Positions 25,265-33,904 of a stretch of DNA of 64,000 nt are shown here, piece after piece. The position numbers were made by a program, and so were the translations under genes. The notes below the pieces were generated by a model. It was not told the DNA's origin, did no database searches, and saw only the letters and a program-made list of their open reading frames with translations. Within the stretch, counting starts at the first letter, position 1. Every line of letters starts with the position of its first letter. The stretch comes from Flexilinea flocculi (GTDB lineage: Bacteria; Chloroflexota; Anaerolineae; Anaerolineales; Anaerolineaceae), in NCBI RefSeq assembly GCF_001192795.1, contig NZ_DF968181.1:1045101-1109100 (forward strand). The letters run 5' to 3'.

Positions 25265-25765
25265 TTAGAAATATGGATAGAGAACGAACAACAAAGTTCC
25301 ACAAAAAATTGATACGACAAAAGGAATTTCCCTCTTTTTCTGAAGGCTTGCGATTACGCCCTGCACTCCACCGACAATTGATATCGGGATCAGAAAAATT
25401 GGATTTCCAAGAACCAGGGCAGCTGCAATTATCAGCTTGACATCCGCACCTCCCAAAACACCAAATTCCCAAAGCACCCACACGACAAGGATGAGAAGGC
25501 AAATCAACGCCGCTGAAGGTTGAAAAATTGCGGAAAATGCGGACAACGTAAAGGCGAATGCCAGACGTTTTTCTCGGAGGTTGAAATCTGATACGTGTGT
25601 CAGTGCAATCATCAACAATACTGGAGCCCATAAACCATTGAAAAGGGCATACACACCTGCACCAACCATCCCGCCAACGGTTAATGGCGTGGGGATCTGG
25701 TGGTTGCGGAGATCGTAGACCATACATGTAAAAAACAGGGTTAAAACGGCGAAAGTGGCAATCAG
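25265..25765 (-). CDS. Prepilin peptidase (TadV/CpaA-like)
   Basis: An A24-family prepilin peptidase with several membrane helices. Catalytic Asp residues are in YDLRNHQIP and in GGADVK (the GxGD-type motif). The first ATG (25723) would cut off the first helix and has no ribosome-binding site. The frame stays open to a TAG and encodes ERLLIATFAVLTLFFTC; AGGAG at 25772-25776 lies 6 nt before a CTG at 25765, so I propose that non-standard start (about 166 residues). It is the first gene of the pilin operon behind promoter P2. If CTG is not used, 25723 is the fallback start. Confidence 0.8.
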   Translation of the reverse strand: MIATFAVLTLFFTCMVYDLRNHQIPTPLTVGGMVGAGVYALFNGLWAPVLLMIALTHVSDFNLREKRLAFAFTLSAFSAIFQPSAALICLLILVVWVLWEFGVLGGADVKLIIAAALVLGNPIFLIPISIVGGVQGVIASLQKKREIPFVVSIFCGTLLFVLYPYF

Positions 25766-25813
25766 AAGGCGCTCCTATCCATTCTGCATCAGTGCAAGTG
25801 CTTAAAAATTAAA

Positions 25814-25851
25814 GCTGGACACACATCTGCACCCAGAAGGTTCTGTCCAGC
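25814..25851 (-). ncRNA. Conserved leader hairpin downstream of promoter P2
   Basis: GCTGGACA/TGTCCAGC form an 8-bp stem, the counterpart of the hairpin at 21854-21884. The third base pair has changed from C-G to T-A, preserving the stem. The loop differs in length, and the flank CAACGATT is shared. Confidence 0.6.
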
Positions 25852-25881
25852 CAACGATTGATCAAAGATTGTCTACACTTA

Positions 25882-25917
25882 ATATTATCAAAAAAATATT
25901 CTTATCCTAGGTGGTCA
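25882..25917 (-). promoter_or_regulatory. Promoter P2 with TATCCTAGGNGG box
   Basis: On the minus strand, CCACCTAGGATAAG is followed by TAATAT 18 nt after CCTAGG. It is the second copy of the box shared with P1 and P3 and should drive the pilin operon. Confidence 0.58.
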
Positions 25918-26300
25918 AGGGAAAATGACTCTTTCCTCACGGCTTGTTACGAACAAGGAAACCTTGATTCCGCCTTCTTGCAGAACCTTTATACATCTCT
26001 CTTCTTTTTAGCTCATCACAGATAATGAGCTCACAATCTCTCGAAGTTATTAAAATTTTTCAATAGTTGGTAAAGATGAAATCTCATTATTTTTGAGTAA
26101 AACCTCCTATTATTATAGAACATCTGTGCTTTAGTCAATGCCGCTGATTATTTAAGAGGAATTCTGAAATCTAGTCAGGTTATCACATGATTCTTTCACA
26201 TCCAAATTTTGTAAGGGTTTGATTGAATCCATGTTCGAATATAGTGAAAAATAACGGTAAGCGAAGTCGTGATTTGGATGTGAACAAATAAAGCTTTAAA
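25918..26300. other. AT-rich intergenic region with one hairpin
   Basis: This ~380-bp stretch has no convincing gene. AGCTCAT/ATGAGCT (26010-26031) makes one modest hairpin without a U run. The rest shows no feature I can support. Confidence 0.4.
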
Positions 26301-26307
26301 GGTGAAA

Positions 26308-26342
26308 ACTTTACAAGGATTTAACATGCGTTTTGATAATAT
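26308..26342 (+). promoter_or_regulatory. Regulator box and promoter for the secreted-protein/ABC operon
   Basis: ACTTTACAAGGATTTAACA at 26308-26326 is one of five near-identical boxes. It contains a TTTACA/TTTAACA direct repeat with an 11-nt period, as for OmpR/PhoB-type regulators. A -10-like TAATAT follows after 10 nt (26337-26342); there is no separate -35, so the bound regulator probably activates. Confidence 0.65.
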
Positions 26343-26397
26343 ATGCATGATTGATGTGTCCAATAAATCAAGGGAAGATTTCAAGAAAGGAGAAAAA

Positions 26398-26811
26398 ATG
26401 AAAATGCGATCACTGGTAACAGGACTGATAGTCATAGTTCTCTCTGTGACGTTGGTCGGAAAGGCAATTGCTGCTGGAAGTTTCAGTACATACAATATGA
26501 CGATTCCTAAACTTGGTGGATCAAACACAACCAGCAACGTTACAAAAGTAAGTTCTTCTGATAAAGCAGTGGTTTGTAGTGACCAAATTGGGGGAGGTTA
26601 CACACTCAACGCAAGGATCGAGCTTCTTAACGGCAGTGTCGCCGCGGGTTATCAATCTATCAGTAACGACCAGCGAAGGGAATATACACTTAACCCTTCA
26701 ACGGCAGGGTCTTCATATCACGCTCGCATCGCCACGACAATATTTATACCTGTTGACGTTCAAGCTACCGGGTGGTGGAGCCCAGATAATCCCGGAAGTT
26801 GTGGTTTCTAG
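26398..26811 (+). CDS. Small secreted protein, 137 aa
   Basis: AAAGGAG precedes the ATG at 26398. A signal peptide (MKMRSLVTGLIVIVLSVTLVG...AIAA) is followed by ~110 mature residues rich in Ser/Thr/Asn, with two Cys (VVCSDQ, GSCGF) that could form a disulphide. I do not recognise the family. Its first ~50 residues resemble the 308-aa secreted protein at 32977 (LVGKAIA, F-x2-Y-x-MT, T-x2-VT). It is the first gene of the operon that includes the ABC transporter, although a strong terminator separates them. A bacteriocin-like role is possible but not shown. Confidence 0.72.
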   Translation: MKMRSLVTGLIVIVLSVTLVGKAIAAGSFSTYNMTIPKLGGSNTTSNVTKVSSSDKAVVCSDQIGGGYTLNARIELLNGSVAAGYQSISNDQRREYTLNPSTAGSSYHARIATTIFIPVDVQATGWWSPDNPGSCGF

Positions 26812-26825
26812 CAGACCAAGTAATT

Positions 26826-26880
26826 AAGAGCAAGTATGGGAATGTATATATTACGTCCATACTTGCTCTTCTTTTATTTT
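26826..26880 (+). terminator. Strong terminator after the small secreted protein gene
   Basis: AAGAGCAAGTATGG/CCATACTTGCTCTT form a perfect 14-bp stem followed by CTTTTATTTTTTT. The ABC transporter genes downstream would then be expressed by read-through, giving more secreted protein than transporter. Confidence 0.8.
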
Positions 26881-26902
26881 TTTGAAACCTAAGGATTAAT
26901 AT

Positions 26903-27709
26903 ATGTTTCGAGAAGAGTTGAAGCGTGCATTCATAAATTATGGATTCTTAGCAGCCATTGTAATCGGTCTACTGGCGCTCAGCCAAGGTTTGTCCGATTA
27001 TTTATCTGGCCCACCAATGACCTCGGAGTATTTGTCAAAATTACCACTCTTTTATAATAACTCTTATGATGCATTTATATGGTCACAACGAGGGATAATT
27101 GGATTGCTCGGGCCATTACTGGCAGTTCTACCTTTCTCCGATTCTTATCTGAATGATAGAACCTCAGGATTCTTAAGAAATATATTGAGCCGATCATCAT
27201 ATAAGGAATATCTTTTTGCAAAATATTGTTCCACGGGCTTATCCGGTGGGTTTGCAATAGCAATTCCCATGACTATTTTTTTCCTGGTTATGAACATTGT
27301 GTTTCCCCGGGGTATAAATACAAATCCTTATGAACTACGAATTATATCCACGCCAGAGGCTTTAGGGCCATTTGGATATTTTTATCAAAATAATCCTGAC
27401 TTATATATTTTTTTGTTAATCGGATTGGGATGTATATTTGGTATGGTTTACGCAATTCTGGGATTGTCCCTTTCAATGTTTATAGAGAACAGGTATGTTG
27501 TGCTTGCCACCCCCTTTGTGCTTTTTATGATAACGCATTACTTATTAGCGCTTTTCAGGCAGCCCGCATGGTCACCGTTATCAGCTCTAGTTCCGCATTG
27601 GTTAATCGGAATAACATGGATTCACATCGGCATTAGCTTGGGAGGGATCTTCCTGGCTAGCTCAATGGGCTTTTTCCTGGGTTCTCATGTAAAAGAAGTG
27701 AGAGCCTGA
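26903..27709 (+). CDS. ABC-2-type permease subunit 1
   Basis: A 268-residue membrane protein with about six hydrophobic helices. The architecture (N-terminal helix, large loop with a conserved-like FSDSYLNDRTSGFLRNILSRS stretch, then helices) matches ABC-2 type export permeases. AAGGA precedes the ATG. Two more permeases and an ATPase follow on the same strand. The transporter probably exports the small secreted peptides or gives resistance to a related compound. Confidence 0.75.
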   Translation: MFREELKRAFINYGFLAAIVIGLLALSQGLSDYLSGPPMTSEYLSKLPLFYNNSYDAFIWSQRGIIGLLGPLLAVLPFSDSYLNDRTSGFLRNILSRSSYKEYLFAKYCSTGLSGGFAIAIPMTIFFLVMNIVFPRGINTNPYELRIISTPEALGPFGYFYQNNPDLYIFLLIGLGCIFGMVYAILGLSLSMFIENRYVVLATPFVLFMITHYLLALFRQPAWSPLSALVPHWLIGITWIHIGISLGGIFLASSMGFFLGSHVKEVRA

Positions 27710-27769
27710 GATTATGCATTTCTTTTTCATCCCCACAGGTTATATATTTTCGGAAATAGAGAAGGGACA

Positions 27770-28630
27770 ATGACGGACCGAAATTCTGAGATTAGTAGAA
27801 CGGCTCGTTTCGTTTGGCTCCAAATGACTGGAAAAATCATCCGCAAGAGGTGGCTCATCCCTGTTCTGATCGCGCTATTAATTGGATCAAATGAAACCAA
27901 TCGATTTGTATTGCAAAGAACCGTTTATGGTAATTCATACAACGTTTGGGATATTTTATTTTCAGTTTTTTCGAATAGTAACTATCTTCTATTCGTTTTA
28001 AATAACATATTTCTATTTTTAATCTTTGATATCACATCTGAATCAGAATTTGGTCAAACCCTCATATTAAAGTTAGGTTCAAGAGAAAAGTGGTGGGTAA
28101 GCAAAGTCGTATTACTTGGAATTTCTGTAATCTGCTTTGCCACAATCAATATTGCCATTGTTTTTGGAATTACAAGTTTTAGTTTTTCTATTCAGGAAAA
28201 GTGGAGCTTAGGGGCACAACTTGTTCCTGAAAACTCATATTTATCGGCAGGAATGTTGGCTACTCTTCCATTTCCACTTTTTATAAGATTATTGAGTTTA
28301 TTGAATCTTGGTTGGTTTGGTTTGGGTCTTTTTACATTGGTAATATCAACATTTTCGCGCCGCAGTATAGTCGGCTTTCTGGCGGGTGTCGCACTGAATT
28401 TTGTAGGATTAATTATCTATAAAGGTTCGTTTTCACCTGCTATCACAAGTCTCTCTTTTCCACAACACATGATTCTGAACCTCCAATATGCAAAAATGCA
28501 GGAATTACTTCCAGTCAGTTCTTTTCACTTCGCCCTACTGTACTGGTCATTTTGGATACTGTTATTGTTACTTTCTGGAATGCAATTAGGTAAAAGGAAA
28601 GACTTCTTTGGAGGTGCCCATTTGCGATGA
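27770..28630 (+). CDS. ABC-2-type permease subunit 2
   Basis: A 286-residue membrane protein with about six hydrophobic helices and a short cytoplasmic N-terminus. It shares the TLILKLGSREKWWVSKV-like coupling segment with permease 3 (VLLPILGSRWGWWSGKV), so these two are paralogues. An AAGGGAC site precedes the ATG. It overlaps the next gene by the ATGA pattern. Confidence 0.75.
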   Translation: MTDRNSEISRTARFVWLQMTGKIIRKRWLIPVLIALLIGSNETNRFVLQRTVYGNSYNVWDILFSVFSNSNYLLFVLNNIFLFLIFDITSESEFGQTLILKLGSREKWWVSKVVLLGISVICFATINIAIVFGITSFSFSIQEKWSLGAQLVPENSYLSAGMLATLPFPLFIRLLSLLNLGWFGLGLFTLVISTFSRRSIVGFLAGVALNFVGLIIYKGSFSPAITSLSFPQHMILNLQYAKMQELLPVSSFHFALLYWSFWILLLLLSGMQLGKRKDFFGGAHLR

Positions 28631-29469
28631 AGAAACTATCGATTATAAGGGTCATTTCCTTCAATTTACATACATCTACTCGCTGGCGTCTCGCCTTTTT
28701 ATTTGGTTTGTTCTTTGTTCTTGAAGGTTGGAAAATCGCAGCAGACAACACTTCCTCCATCAAGAGTGTTGGTGATTTCTATTTTCTTTTCTTTAGTGGG
28801 CCAGGAAATGGAAGCTTATCCCTGATTGAAATTCTTGTATGGTTTATCCCTCAGATGCTTTTTTATTTTTTAATTGGCGATATGGCTTATGACGAGTTGT
28901 CACAAAGAGGTTCTGTTCTATTGCCGATCCTTGGTTCTAGATGGGGATGGTGGTCAGGTAAAGTTCTTACCCTCTTCGTTTTTTCATTAATTTATGTGAC
29001 AGGGTTGATACTGACAATTACTTTAGGATTGAGTTTTGCTAATCCAATTAATCTAAATAGTTACAACAGTTCGGTGACACTAACCAGTCTATGGCCAAAC
29101 AGCCAGGATTTTTCAGGTGGGCAACTTATTTTGCTCATCTCTCTACTGTATGTTTCTTCTATGTTTGCATTAGGCTGCCTTCAAATGACATTTTCGTTAT
29201 TTTGCAGAAGATCGATTTATAGTTTTTTGTTAATAATTGGCATTTTGTTGGTTTCATGCTTTATAAGTGTTAATCACCCCTGGTTGGTTCGGTGGCTTCC
29301 TGGGACACAAACCATGCTAGTCCGACATACATTCATTGATGTCACGATACCTGACCTTTCTTTCCTATGGTCTATTTTATATAATACGACTCTTTTAGCA
29401 GTCTCGGTAATTATTGGTTTCTGGGTAGTAAAAAGGCTGGATATCACTCGCTTCCATTCAAAATGTTGA
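28627..29469 (+). CDS. ABC-2-type permease subunit 3
   Basis: A 280-residue membrane protein with about six helices. Its start overlaps the stop of the preceding gene (ATGA), so expression is coupled. GSRWGWWSGKVL around residue 105 parallels the GSREKWWVSKVV segment of permease 2. Three permease proteins with one ATPase is a composition also seen in peptide or lantibiotic immunity/export systems, but the substrate is unknown. Confidence 0.75.
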   Translation: MKKLSIIRVISFNLHTSTRWRLAFLFGLFFVLEGWKIAADNTSSIKSVGDFYFLFFSGPGNGSLSLIEILVWFIPQMLFYFLIGDMAYDELSQRGSVLLPILGSRWGWWSGKVLTLFVFSLIYVTGLILTITLGLSFANPINLNSYNSSVTLTSLWPNSQDFSGGQLILLISLLYVSSMFALGCLQMTFSLFCRRSIYSFLLIIGILLVSCFISVNHPWLVRWLPGTQTMLVRHTFIDVTIPDLSFLWSILYNTTLLAVSVIIGFWVVKRLDITRFHSKC

Positions 29470-29508
29470 ATGAGGTCAACTTAATTTTATACAAACAAGG
29501 AGTATTAT

Positions 29509-30177
29509 ATGGCTTCGGAAAAAGCAACAGTCCATAAAGATGCAATTTCTGTAACAAATCTATCTAAACAGATAAGAGGGAGAGTAATTCTAGAGGATAT
29601 TAATTTCAGAATCCCTGTCGGGTCAATCGCTGGAATTATTGGTCATAATGGTGCTGGAAAAAGTATGCTATTGCGAGTGATAAGTGGATTAGTCTTTCCA
29701 ACCTCGGGCGAAGTTAAGATTTTTAATGAGATATTGGGAAAGGATATTGAATTTCCAAGAAACATAGGTGTATTAATCGAAGAACCTGGTTTGCTATCTC
29801 TTTATAGCGGGTATGATAATTTACTCTTGCTATCAAAGATTCGTAACTTGATTAATAAAGATAGTATTAAGGATACGATTAAGTCAGTTGGATTGGATCC
29901 GGATGATAAGAGACCGATAAAGAGTTATTCAACTGGCATGAGGCAACGATTAGGAATTGCGATTGCGATAATGGAAAACCCTGACCTTGTTTTACTTGAT
30001 GAACCAAGTTCTGGTTTGGATCCAGAAGGAATAGAGATTATTCATCAGTTGTTACATAAACTAAATAAAAAGGGAATAACCATTCTTCTTACTAGCCACA
30101 GCTTAGAAGAGATCAACTTATTGACTAACCTTGCTTTTGAGATGAAATCAGGAAAATTATTTCCATCACACCAATGA
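29509..30177 (+). CDS. ABC transporter ATP-binding protein
   Basis: A 222-residue ATPase preceded by AAGGAG. Walker A is GHNGAGKS (residues ~47-54), the signature is YSTGMRQRLGIA (~143-154, S-T-G variant of LSGGQ), Walker B is VLLDEPSSGLDPEG and the switch is TSHSLEE. It powers the three permease subunits just upstream. The domain resembles the BcrA/drug- and peptide-resistance group. Confidence 0.9.
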   Translation: MASEKATVHKDAISVTNLSKQIRGRVILEDINFRIPVGSIAGIIGHNGAGKSMLLRVISGLVFPTSGEVKIFNEILGKDIEFPRNIGVLIEEPGLLSLYSGYDNLLLLSKIRNLINKDSIKDTIKSVGLDPDDKRPIKSYSTGMRQRLGIAIAIMENPDLVLLDEPSSGLDPEGIEIIHQLLHKLNKKGITILLTSHSLEEINLLTNLAFEMKSGKLFPSHQ

Positions 30178-30275
30178 TTTCATTTTTCACGGAATTTTGG
30201 ATATTTTATCAATGCCGGACAGTTCTCAATAACTGTATCAGGTTAAAGGGGTTTTTTAGATCAAGTTAGCAAAAA

Positions 30276-31454
30276 TTATTTTGCATGTTTAAGAAAGATC
30301 TGAAAAATACTACCCTTGCCCAATTCGCTTTTGATTTCAATCCGTCCATTGTGGAGAGCAATAATATGAGCTGTGATTGCGAGGCCCAACCCCTTACCAT
30401 TGTGATTCGTAGTCCCTGCTTCTGCACGATAGAAGCGTTCAAATATATGAGCTTGTTGGCCTTCTGAGATTCCTATACCATTGTCTTTTATCTCAATAAT
30501 GATTTGATTATCAGCTTTGCAGGCGGATATCTCGACAAAACCGCCGGGATGATTGTAATGGATTCCATTCTCAATCAAATTTGCCACGGCCCGATTTAAT
30601 AATACAGGGTCGCCATTTACCTCAAGATCAAGGTCCCCACTCATTTTGAGTTCTACATTTTCTCTTTCAGCAATTGGGGTCAACTCCTCGAGAATATCTT
30701 CGAATAGCACTCCCAAGATGATTGGACGGCAATCAATTTCCCTTTCGGCTTTTGCCAATAAAAGTAAATCTTCTACCAGACGCTCAAGTCGTGTGATCGA
30801 GCGTTCGGCTGTGGCTGAAAAACCTTGATAATCTTCAAGTTTTGCCTGAAGGCCGGAATTCAATACTTCTAGATTCATTCGTAAGGAGGTCAAAGGAGTC
30901 CGAAGTTCGTGAGCAAGGTTGGATATAAATTCGCCTTGATCCTCGAAGTTTGTTTGCAGACGCTGAAGCATTCGGTCAAAAGAATCCGCAAGTGTCTTGA
31001 TTTCATCGCTTTCTCCCTGATAATTCAACCTTTGATCTAAGTTCTGCACACTTATTTGTCGAGCAGTGTCACTGATATGAGTCACTGGCTTCAGGGATTC
31101 TTTTGCGACTAGTCTTGCAGCAAAAACACCTATGCCTGTGATAATGATTAGCCCTATCCCTGACAAAATTCGAACAACAAGTAAAGGATCTGCTCTTGAA
31201 AAACCGGTGTCGTGCCAGAGCGTATACCCAGCCGGCCCTGGAGTTTCAGCCAGGACAGTAATGGGATTACCATTTGCGTCCACTGTATTTATGAGCATTT
31301 GGGTATCTGGAGAGCCAACTTCGCGAGTGATGAAAATAGGGGCGATCAAATTGACAAAAATGACCAAAAGCAAACCAATAATAAATACGGCTCCACTGGT
31401 TAACCAAATAATTCGCTGACGCAAACTCATCGATTCTAGCTTCTGTTTACTCAT
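30276..31454 (-). CDS. Sensor histidine kinase
   Basis: A 393-residue kinase; the ATG at 31454 overlaps the response-regulator stop (31447), so an earlier in-frame start at 31577 is unlikely. Order: transmembrane helix (IIWLTSGAVFIIGLLLVIFV), ~90-residue extracytoplasmic loop, second helix (GIGLIIITGIGVFAARLV), HAMP, HisKA with the phospho-His in NLAHELRTPLTSLR, and HATPase_c with DNGIGI and GKGLGLAI. The extracytoplasmic loop should sense the signal. It shares an operon with the regulator and the crystallin-like secreted protein. Confidence 0.93.
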   Translation of the reverse strand: MSKQKLESMSLRQRIIWLTSGAVFIIGLLLVIFVNLIAPIFITREVGSPDTQMLINTVDANGNPITVLAETPGPAGYTLWHDTGFSRADPLLVVRILSGIGLIIITGIGVFAARLVAKESLKPVTHISDTARQISVQNLDQRLNYQGESDEIKTLADSFDRMLQRLQTNFEDQGEFISNLAHELRTPLTSLRMNLEVLNSGLQAKLEDYQGFSATAERSITRLERLVEDLLLLAKAEREIDCRPIILGVLFEDILEELTPIAERENVELKMSGDLDLEVNGDPVLLNRAVANLIENGIHYNHPGGFVEISACKADNQIIIEIKDNGIGISEGQQAHIFERFYRAEAGTTNHNGKGLGLAITAHIIALHNGRIEIKSELGKGSIFQIFLKHAK

Positions 31455-32169
31455 TTGCGCTTTCTTTATTGGGTATATCTTCTGTTGATTCATATTCCAG
31501 TTGGACAAATCGGTAGCCAGTACTAATGACTGTCTCGATATACTTAGGCGTTGTGCTGTCATCTTCGAGCTTTTCACGCAACGATTGTATATGAACCCGG
31601 ACTGTGTTTGAGAAAACGTTGGTTATTGTGCCCCAAACGTGCTCAAGAAGCTCTTCCTGACTGATCACTTCGTTTGGATGCCGCATCAAATATTCCAGAA
31701 TGCCAAATTCTTTTCGAGTTAACTGAATCCTGCGATCTGACTTCCAGACCACTTTTTCTACTGGATCAAGAGAAATTTCCCGAATCCTAAGAATTGGCTT
31801 TCTTGCGCGCAAATCACGGCGTAATAAAGCTCGTATTCGTGCAAGTAATTCTTGTAAATGAAATGGTTTGATTAAATAGTCATCTGCACCGTTATTTAAA
31901 CCGGTGACGATGTCTTTCCGTTTCCCCCGAGCGGTAAGAATGAGAATTAATAGTGGCGGATGTTTTTCTCGTGCCAAACGGCATATATCAAGTCCATCCA
32001 TATCCGGCAAATTTAAATCTAACACTAACAGATCATAATCATTGACTGCTAAAGCTTCAAGCGCTTTGTTCCCATTTTCAGCAACATCAACGGCATACCC
32101 ATCCCGTGATAATCCAATGAGAAGGGCATTGGCTACATCTTTTTCGTCTTCAAGCACTAATAGTCTCAT
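31447..32169 (-). CDS. OmpR-family response regulator
   Basis: A 240-residue protein. The receiver domain (1-120) has the phospho-Asp in LLVLDLNLPDMDG (~52) and Lys in LIKPFHLQEL; the winged-helix domain (~130-225) ends with VRVHIQSLREKLEDD and IETVISTGYRF, typical of OmpR/PhoB. It overlaps the kinase gene by 8 bp. PhoB-type regulators bind 11-bp-spaced direct repeats at the -35 position. The five ACTTTAnAAAGATTTAACA boxes in this region have that layout, so they are its likely targets, including its own operon. Confidence 0.93.
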   Translation of the reverse strand: MRLLVLEDEKDVANALLIGLSRDGYAVDVAENGNKALEALAVNDYDLLVLDLNLPDMDGLDICRLAREKHPPLLILILTARGKRKDIVTGLNNGADDYLIKPFHLQELLARIRALLRRDLRARKPILRIREISLDPVEKVVWKSDRRIQLTRKEFGILEYLMRHPNEVISQEELLEHVWGTITNVFSNTVRVHIQSLREKLEDDSTTPKYIETVISTGYRFVQLEYESTEDIPNKESANE

Positions 32170-32181
32170 ATATCTACCTAA

Positions 32182-32772
32182 CTATGGAGTATAAGTCCAT
32201 TTCTCTGAAGAAGTCGCATTATCAAGAGAGCCCATTGAAGAACAATCGGTATTGCATACAACCGATGTTCCACCATAGCTTGTATTCTGGTAATGATAGA
32301 AGTAATTGCAGTTTGAATACCCTCTTGCTGAAGAGACTCGATTGTCCCAACCTGATGGCATTGAAGAAACACTATATTGGGTAGAACTGGAGCATCCACT
32401 TCCACTCACTACCCAGGTATAAGAACTACCTGCAAAATTGGTACTATCCCAATCGATACCAATCACCACCTGGCTGCTTGACGAACTTACTCCATTGCTG
32501 GAATTCAAGGCCTCATCAGTGACTGCTTCTGGTTGAGTTGAGCTATTGAGTTGGACTCGACCATTCGTAGCCGCATAAATTGAATCACCAAAATTATCAA
32601 AACATTCTGCCTTGATTACCCTTGAAGAACCATTACTTCCCTCTTCAATTGGGGCAATTAAGGCATAACAATGTTGCCCATTATTGTTTATTTCTGTTGG
32701 GCTTGCCGCAGTGAGAAACAAAACGAGAAAAAGTCCTCCAAGTAATAATAACAAACTACTCTTATTATTCAT
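32182..32772 (-). CDS. Secreted beta/gamma-crystallin-like protein (peptidase inhibitor I36-like)
   Basis: A 196-residue secreted protein; GGAGG precedes the ATG. A signal peptide (LLLLLGGLFLVLFLTAASP) is followed by a domain with HCYALIAPIEEG and AECFDNFGDSI, and by a C-terminal crystallin-like repeat (YSVSSMPSGWDNRVSS, NTSYGG, SMGSLDNATSS) seen in beta/gamma-crystallin or I36 protease inhibitor proteins. It is the first gene of the operon with the response regulator and kinase, behind box d. A truncated near-copy is at 37925-38353. It may bind calcium or inhibit a protease outside the cell; neither is shown. Confidence 0.75.
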   Translation of the reverse strand: MNNKSSLLLLLGGLFLVLFLTAASPTEINNNGQHCYALIAPIEEGSNGSSRVIKAECFDNFGDSIYAATNGRVQLNSSTQPEAVTDEALNSSNGVSSSSSQVVIGIDWDSTNFAGSSYTWVVSGSGCSSSTQYSVSSMPSGWDNRVSSARGYSNCNYFYHYQNTSYGGTSVVCNTDCSSMGSLDNATSSEKWTYTP

Positions 32773-32806
32773 TGATTATCCTCCCGATGATGATTTTATA
32801 TTCTAA

Positions 32807-32922
32807 ATCATACCAGCCCCAATGTTAAATCTTTATAAAGTTTTAACATTGGGTTTTAAAGAATAATGGAATTGCTCAAAATCACAAACTTTACAAAGAT
32901 TTAACACCGGTTTTGGTAATAT
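32807..32922. promoter_or_regulatory. Divergent promoters with two regulator boxes
   Basis: Minus strand: the box at 32823-32841 reads ACTTTATAAAGATTTAACA and is followed after 10 nt by TATGAT (32807-32812), driving the crystallin-like/two-component operon. Plus strand: the box at 32888-32906 reads ACTTTACAAAGATTTAACA and is followed after 10 nt by TAATAT (32917-32922), driving the 308-aa operon. The identical spacing implies one activator. Confidence 0.7.
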
Positions 32923-32976
32923 ACATTCTAGATGCTATTTCGAAAATAGACAATTGATTGTAAAAAAGGAGCAAAC

Positions 32977-33903
32977 ATGAAAAAGCTAGCTTTCCTAGTA
33001 TTGTTGATCGTCACCGTTTTATCCGGGACGTTAGTTGGAAAAGCAATTGCCTCTACCGGTTTTGATGCATACTCCATGACAACTCACAAGATTGAAAATG
33101 GAAATTTAACGAATAAGGTTACCGACCTTATTTCTTTTACTTCACAAAATATCGAAAATGAGAAAAATAATGATTCCAAACTCGTCTCAATTAATAATGT
33201 CAGTGATAATGTCATAGATTCATCACTTTCTACCGACGAGGAAATTCTTCAGGAATTGTCTCGGTATAAAGACTTGGAGAACACCTATCTAATGCAACCA
33301 GGCTGGACATCAATAACATTTGACCAATATGACCTCCTACCATTGAATAGTCCCAAACCCTTACCATCACAGTATCGAAAAGAGTTCTGGAGCCATTTTG
33401 ATGGAAATCAAAAGGTGACCGAGCAGGTGGATTATCTTATTTCTTCCGAAACCGGTAAGGTCCCATTAGGGGTATTTGTGAATGGCGAATTAACCTCCCT
33501 GTGGAATGATGGTCAAAAAGTAAAAAAGGATCCTTATACACCGGCTTACGATTTGTACCTTGTGAGCAGCATTCAGACTCTTGTGGAAAGTAACTCCCCA
33601 CTTGAATTATCCTTCAAACAGGAAATATTGGCTAATCAATCCGTATCCTTGATTGAACTCCGCACTCAGTTTTCCACAACAGACAAACAATGGATCAATA
33701 TTCAATTGGACAAGCCGGTATGGGGGCAATACGAGAAGTTCACTTTTAACTCTCAAACAGGATTATTGTTGAAATATGAACATTATTATGTTCTGGATGA
33801 TATGTCTTTGGTTCTTTCATCAGTAACAGATAATTTCGAATACAGCGTAGCATCTGAAGCGCCATCTGATGTCACTAATCTAATTGCAACTGGAGGAAAA
33901 TAA
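32977..33903 (+). CDS. Secreted protein, 308 aa
   Basis: A signal peptide (MKKLAFLVLLIVTVLSGTLVGKAIAS) precedes ~280 secreted residues. The first 50 residues match the 137-aa protein at 26398 (shared LVGKAIA and YxMT elements), but the rest is longer and different. The mature part has repeated tryptophan/aromatic positions and no Cys pair. Family unknown. It is the first gene of the plus-strand operon 32977-35481 behind box b. AAAAAGGAG precedes the ATG. Confidence 0.75.
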   Translation: MKKLAFLVLLIVTVLSGTLVGKAIASTGFDAYSMTTHKIENGNLTNKVTDLISFTSQNIENEKNNDSKLVSINNVSDNVIDSSLSTDEEILQELSRYKDLENTYLMQPGWTSITFDQYDLLPLNSPKPLPSQYRKEFWSHFDGNQKVTEQVDYLISSETGKVPLGVFVNGELTSLWNDGQKVKKDPYTPAYDLYLVSSIQTLVESNSPLELSFKQEILANQSVSLIELRTQFSTTDKQWINIQLDKPVWGQYEKFTFNSQTGLLLKYEHYYVLDDMSLVLSSVTDNFEYSVASEAPSDVTNLIATGGK

Positions 33904-33904
33904 C

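Noticed and set aside
26398-26811. Lactococcin 972-family bacteriocin
   Set aside because: The neighbouring transporter suggested it, but the tyrosine/histidine pattern of that family is missing.
30200-30260. Terminator between the ABC ATPase and the histidine kinase
   Set aside because: The ACAGTT/AACTGT stem is short and the U run is too far away to be convincing.
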